This document shows positions 14,522-16,424 of a stretch of DNA of 16,424 bases, one piece after another. How positions within the stretch are numbered: position 1 is the first letter of the stretch; each line of letters opens with the position of its first letter. Source of the stretch: Candidatus Brocadiales bacterium (GTDB lineage Bacteria; Planctomycetota; Brocadiia; Brocadiales; Bathyanammoxibiaceae); the NCBI GenBank assembly GCA_030586765.1, contig JAUQZZ010000024.1:1-16424 (forward strand). The letters are read 5' to 3'. Both the position numbers and the translations under genes were made by a program. The notes beneath the pieces are model-generated. The model saw only the letters and a list, made by a program, of their open reading frames with translations. It did not search any database and was not told the DNA's origin.

Positions 14522-14550
14522 ATTCTAAACTATTTTCGTGTCAAACTCAA
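14522..14550 (-). promoter_or_regulatory. Candidate promoter for the DUF542-yifB operon
   Basis: On the minus strand, TTGAGT (14550-14545) and TAGAAT (14527-14522) are separated by exactly 17 bases. Transcription would begin near 14515, about 55 bases ahead of the TTG start codon. Confidence 0.45.
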
Positions 14551-14563
14551 TATCCCCTTATTC

Positions 14564-14587
14564 GTAGGGACAGCCCTTGGGCTGTCC
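14564..14587. repeat. Palindrome of the GTAGGG-headed family
   Basis: GTAGGGACAGCCC (14564-14576), TT, then GGGCTGTCC (14579-14587): a perfect 9-bp stem with a 2-base loop. The 5' GTAG head is present but the matching 3' CTAC is not. It shares GGACAG/CTGTCC with the palindrome at 14497-14520. Confidence 0.75.
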
Positions 14588-14599
14588 GTGTCATTGCGA

Positions 14600-14614
14600 T
14601 CCGCCTCAGGCGGA
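14600..14614. repeat. Short GC-rich hairpin
   Basis: TCCGCC (14600-14605) pairs with GGCGGA (14609-14614) around TCA. It is followed by CGACGCTACA, a string nearly repeated in inverted order near 14763-14789. Confidence 0.55.
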
Positions 14615-14684
14615 CGACGCTACAGAAAGAACTCCTACCTTCTGTCACGGGTCTAAAATTTATTCCGTCGCCCGAATAAATCTC

Positions 14685-14713
14685 TTGAAAGTGTCTGTAG
14701 GGGACAATATAAT
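14685..14713 (+). promoter_or_regulatory. Near-consensus sigma-70 promoter for the radical SAM gene
   Basis: TTGAAA (14685-14690), a 17-base spacer and a perfect TATAAT (14708-14713). It is the best promoter match in the window. Transcription would start near 14720 and leave a leader of about 110 bases. Confidence 0.65.
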
Positions 14714-14723
14714 TTTTGCAAGC

Positions 14724-14789
14724 GACGAACGTCGGGTACAGTGACCCAACGCTACAGAAAGTTGTAGCGTCCGATCACCGCATCGGACG
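14724..14789 (+). promoter_or_regulatory. Structured 5' leader of the radical SAM gene
   Basis: The leader can fold into GACG-AA-CGTC (14724-14733), ACGCTACA with TGTAGCGT (14749-14756 with 14763-14770) and CGTCCGAT with ATCGGACG (14768-14775 with 14782-14789). The last two stems share bases 14768-14770 and so compete slightly. I do not recognise a known riboswitch: the cobalamin-riboswitch consensus is not apparent. The third hairpin may simply be a repeat element. Confidence 0.4.
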
Positions 14790-14830
14790 AAAGAAAGCGC
14801 AGCGAATCTAATGGCCAAACAGAGGTGCAG

Positions 14831-16261
14831 ATGAAGAACCTGGTCCTTATAAACCCCCACCCAGAGGTGCACTACGGGGAAGAGAACATATCCGTCCTGG
14901 TGCAGATGCCCCTGAACCTGGGCTACGTGGCGGCCTTAACTCCCAAGGACTGGACTATAGACCTAATAGACGAGACCCTGGAGTGGGCTGTAGACCCCAA
15001 AACAGGGGAACTTAGATTTAACGGGGCAGACCTGGTGGGCATCACCGCCGTCACCTACCAGATACCCAGGACCTATGAGATAGCCAGGGCCTGTAGGCAG
15101 AAGGGTATCCCTGTGGTAGTGGGTGGTCCCCACGCCAGCACCATCCCCCAAGAGGTGGCACAGCATGTTGACAGCGTAGTGGTGGGTGAGGCAGAGAGCG
15201 TATGGTCGGACCTGATTCGCGACCTGGAAAATGGCCAGTTAAAGAAGCAGTACTTCGGCGGACTCACACCCCTGGAAAGGCTCAAATACATCTACCCCGA
15301 TAGGGAACTCCTTAAGCGAAAATACAACTATAAATACTCCTCTATTATAACCACCCGTGGGTGCCCCAACAGGTGCGACTTCTGCGCCGTTCCCATATTC
15401 CAGGGCAGAAAATACCGCGAGCGCCCTGTGGAGGACGTCCTGGAGGAGATGAAGGCCACCAGCTACAAGGGCCTCATGTTTGCCGAAGACAATTTCTACG
15501 GGCACAGTAAAAGGTCTAATGAGCGGGCAAGAAGCCTCTTCAAGGGCATGGTGGATAAGGACATACTGAAGGACTGGTTCGGCTTCACCGCCCTCAACGT
15601 GGCCTATGACGATGAGACCCTTAATTATATGGCCAGGAGCGGATGCCTGGGCATCCTCATCGGCGTAGAATCCCTGAACGAGGCCGCCCTCAAGCAGATG
15701 AATAAATTTGTAAACATTAGGATAGGTGTGGGGAATTACCGCAAGGCCATAGAAAACCTGCATCGCCACGGTATCATCGTCTGGGGCTCAGTAATCTTCG
15801 GCACTGATGGAGATAGTAAGGATAGCTTCAAAGAGATGACCGAATTTGCCCTGGAGACCGGCCTGGATATCCTCACCTTCGGCATCTTCACCCCCATGCC
15901 CCTTACCTCTTCCTTCCACAGGATGACACAGGAGGGGCGCATATTCCGCAACCGCTTCCCTGAAGACTGGTTCTACTACAACTCTAATCACCTTGTATAT
16001 AACCTGAAAGATATGAGCCTTGAGGACTTCATTGAGGGATTGGAATACGTCTACGAAAACCTATACTCCAGGGAGGCCTTAAAGGCCCGCTTCGATAGGA
16101 CCCTCAAGGAGACAAACAACTCCAAAAACTCTATGTTTGCCTACAGGATAAATATAGACTGGAGAGCGGTCTTCAAGTCTGTTATAGACGACCTCAAGAC
16201 GTTATACAACTCCGGGGATTATCCCGGGGTAAAGGGCCGTTCCCAGGTGGCCACCCTGTAG
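14831..16261 (+). CDS. B12-binding-domain radical SAM protein of unknown substrate
   Basis: A 476-residue radical SAM enzyme of the B12-binding class. The N-terminal half is a Rossmann-like cobalamin-binding-type domain (about 1-145): VLINPHPEVHYGEEN, the P-x-x-L-G-Y pattern PLNLGYVAAL, DLVGITAVTYQIPRTYEIAR, VVVGGPHASTIPQEV and DSVVVGEAE. The radical SAM core (about 165-400) has the 4Fe-4S triad C178-x3-C182-x2-C185 (RGCPNRCDFCAVP), then FAEDNFYG and IGVESLNE, and a C-terminal extension. No histidine of a DxHxxG cobalamin motif is evident, as in many of this class. The substrate cannot be read off. ATG at 14831 with AGAGGTG just upstream is preferred over the in-frame GTG at 14825, which lies within that Shine-Dalgarno. 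The TAG stop falls in a repeat element. Confidence 0.9.
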   Translation: MKNLVLINPHPEVHYGEENISVLVQMPLNLGYVAALTPKDWTIDLIDETLEWAVDPKTGELRFNGADLVGITAVTYQIPRTYEIARACRQKGIPVVVGGPHASTIPQEVAQHVDSVVVGEAESVWSDLIRDLENGQLKKQYFGGLTPLERLKYIYPDRELLKRKYNYKYSSIITTRGCPNRCDFCAVPIFQGRKYRERPVEDVLEEMKATSYKGLMFAEDNFYGHSKRSNERARSLFKGMVDKDILKDWFGFTALNVAYDDETLNYMARSGCLGILIGVESLNEAALKQMNKFVNIRIGVGNYRKAIENLHRHGIIVWGSVIFGTDGDSKDSFKEMTEFALETGLDILTFGIFTPMPLTSSFHRMTQEGRIFRNRFPEDWFYYNSNHLVYNLKDMSLEDFIEGLEYVYENLYSREALKARFDRTLKETNNSKNSMFAYRINIDWRAVFKSVIDDLKTLYNSGDYPGVKGRSQVATL

Positions 16262-16334
16262 GGAGGGGGCTTCGACCTGAGCTCAGCCGAAGGTTTATCC
16301 CCCCGAAACGGAGGGCCATAAAGGCCCTCCCTAC
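16258..16334. repeat. 77-bp palindromic element overlapping the radical SAM stop codon
   Basis: GTAGGGAGGG (16258-16267) and CCCTCCCTAC (16325-16334) are perfect 10-bp terminal inverted repeats. Inside are an imperfect dyad around TGAGCTCA (about 16270-16292) and a perfect 8-bp hairpin GGAGGGCC-ATAAA-GGCCCTCC (16310-16330) that overlaps the right terminal repeat. The TAG at 16259-16261 that ends the radical SAM gene is part of the left terminal repeat. Confidence 0.75.
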
Positions 16335-16367
16335 TGTTCATCCAGGCCATAAAGGGGGCAATTAAAA

Positions 16368-16424
16368 ATGGCCATCCATGAGGGCATAATCATGAGAGGC
16401 CCTAACAGCAAGTCAATCCCCATC
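16368..16424 (+). CDS. Start of an unidentified reading frame at the window edge
   Basis: ATG at 16368 opens a frame of 19 codons that runs off the window (MAIHEGIIMRGPNSKSIPI). AAAGGGGG lies nine bases upstream as a possible ribosome-binding site. It is on the same strand as the radical SAM gene, 106 bases on, beyond the palindromic element. Too little is visible to name a family. Confidence 0.4.
   Translation, partial: MAIHEGIIMRGPNSKSIPI

Larger units (their letters stand above)
14461..14830. other. Gene-free divergent intergenic region rich in palindromes
   Basis: These 370 bases separate the DUF542 gene (minus) from the radical SAM gene (plus) and hold no credible reading frame. They contain a promoter candidate for each side, three separate hairpins (14497-14520, 14568-14587, 14600-14614), a structured leader (14724-14789), and a 13-base direct repeat ACGCTACAGAAAG at 14617-14629 and 14749-14761. 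The individual parts are listed separately. Confidence 0.7.

Noticed and set aside
14372..14656. 94-codon plus-strand frame across the DUF542 gene and the palindromes
   Set aside because: Antisense to DUF542 at the start and reading through two palindromic repeats afterwards, with no recognisable protein features.
15239..15769. 176-codon minus-strand frame opposite the radical SAM gene
   Set aside because: It mirrors the codon structure of the radical SAM gene, whose CxxxCxxC motif and domain order are clear.
1..16424. CRISPR array, tRNA, rRNA, transposase or phage genes
   Set aside because: No regularly spaced direct repeats, no cloverleaf with a GTTCRA-type T-loop noticed, and no transposase or integrase motifs in any frame read.

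Overview
The window comes from a diderm (Gram-negative) bacterium that uses sigma-54: it has an NtrC-type activator and the inner-membrane PilM/N/O module of type IV pili. AGG/AGA arginine codons and ATA isoleucine codons are common, as in several thermophilic or deep-branching lineages. An uncultured Nitrospirota, Desulfobacterota-like or Planctomycetota-like genome would fit, but the sequence alone does not fix the taxon.

Layout. (1) 1-634, minus: the N-terminal part of an acetolactate-synthase-like thiamine-diphosphate enzyme. (2) 635-804: a compact divergent promoter region. (3) 805-3659, plus: a membrane sensor kinase and a sigma-54 response regulator that overlap by ATGA. (4) 3806-8890, plus: a type IV pilus/type II secretion assembly operon of pilB-like ATPase, pilC-like platform protein, a PilM-PilN fusion and a PilO-like protein. 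(5) 8891-9133: a long imperfect inverted repeat. (6) 9134-9742, plus: a small two-TM ion channel with an atypical filter. (7) 9743-10287: an AT-rich stretch without a convincing gene. (8) 10288-12517, minus: a DUF4258/DUF2283 pair (probable toxin-antitoxin), a family I lipase-like hydrolase and an exported TPR protein. (9) 12721-14460, minus: a ScdA_N (DUF542) mini-protein followed by a YifB/ComM AAA ATPase, with its own promoter and a likely terminator. (10) 14461-14830: a gene-free zone of palindromes holding divergent promoters. (11) 14831-16261, plus: a B12-binding-type radical SAM protein, then the start of another reading frame at the right edge.

How the parts work together. The kinase/regulator pair probably controls sigma-54 genes, possibly the pilus genes beside it, although no sigma-54 promoter was found here. 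The PilB-C-MN-O set is an assembly engine without pilin, PilP/Q, PilT or PilD in the window. ComM-type ATPases act in natural transformation, which also needs type IV pili, but the two loci are about 3.8 kb apart on opposite strands, so this link is only suggestive.

The most distinctive features are the PilM-PilN fusion, which keeps a PilN-type PilM-docking motif inside one chain, and a family of short perfect palindromes, several bounded by GTAGG(G)/(C)CCTAC. They occur in most intergenic gaps of the right half, and one of them supplies the stop codon of the radical SAM gene.
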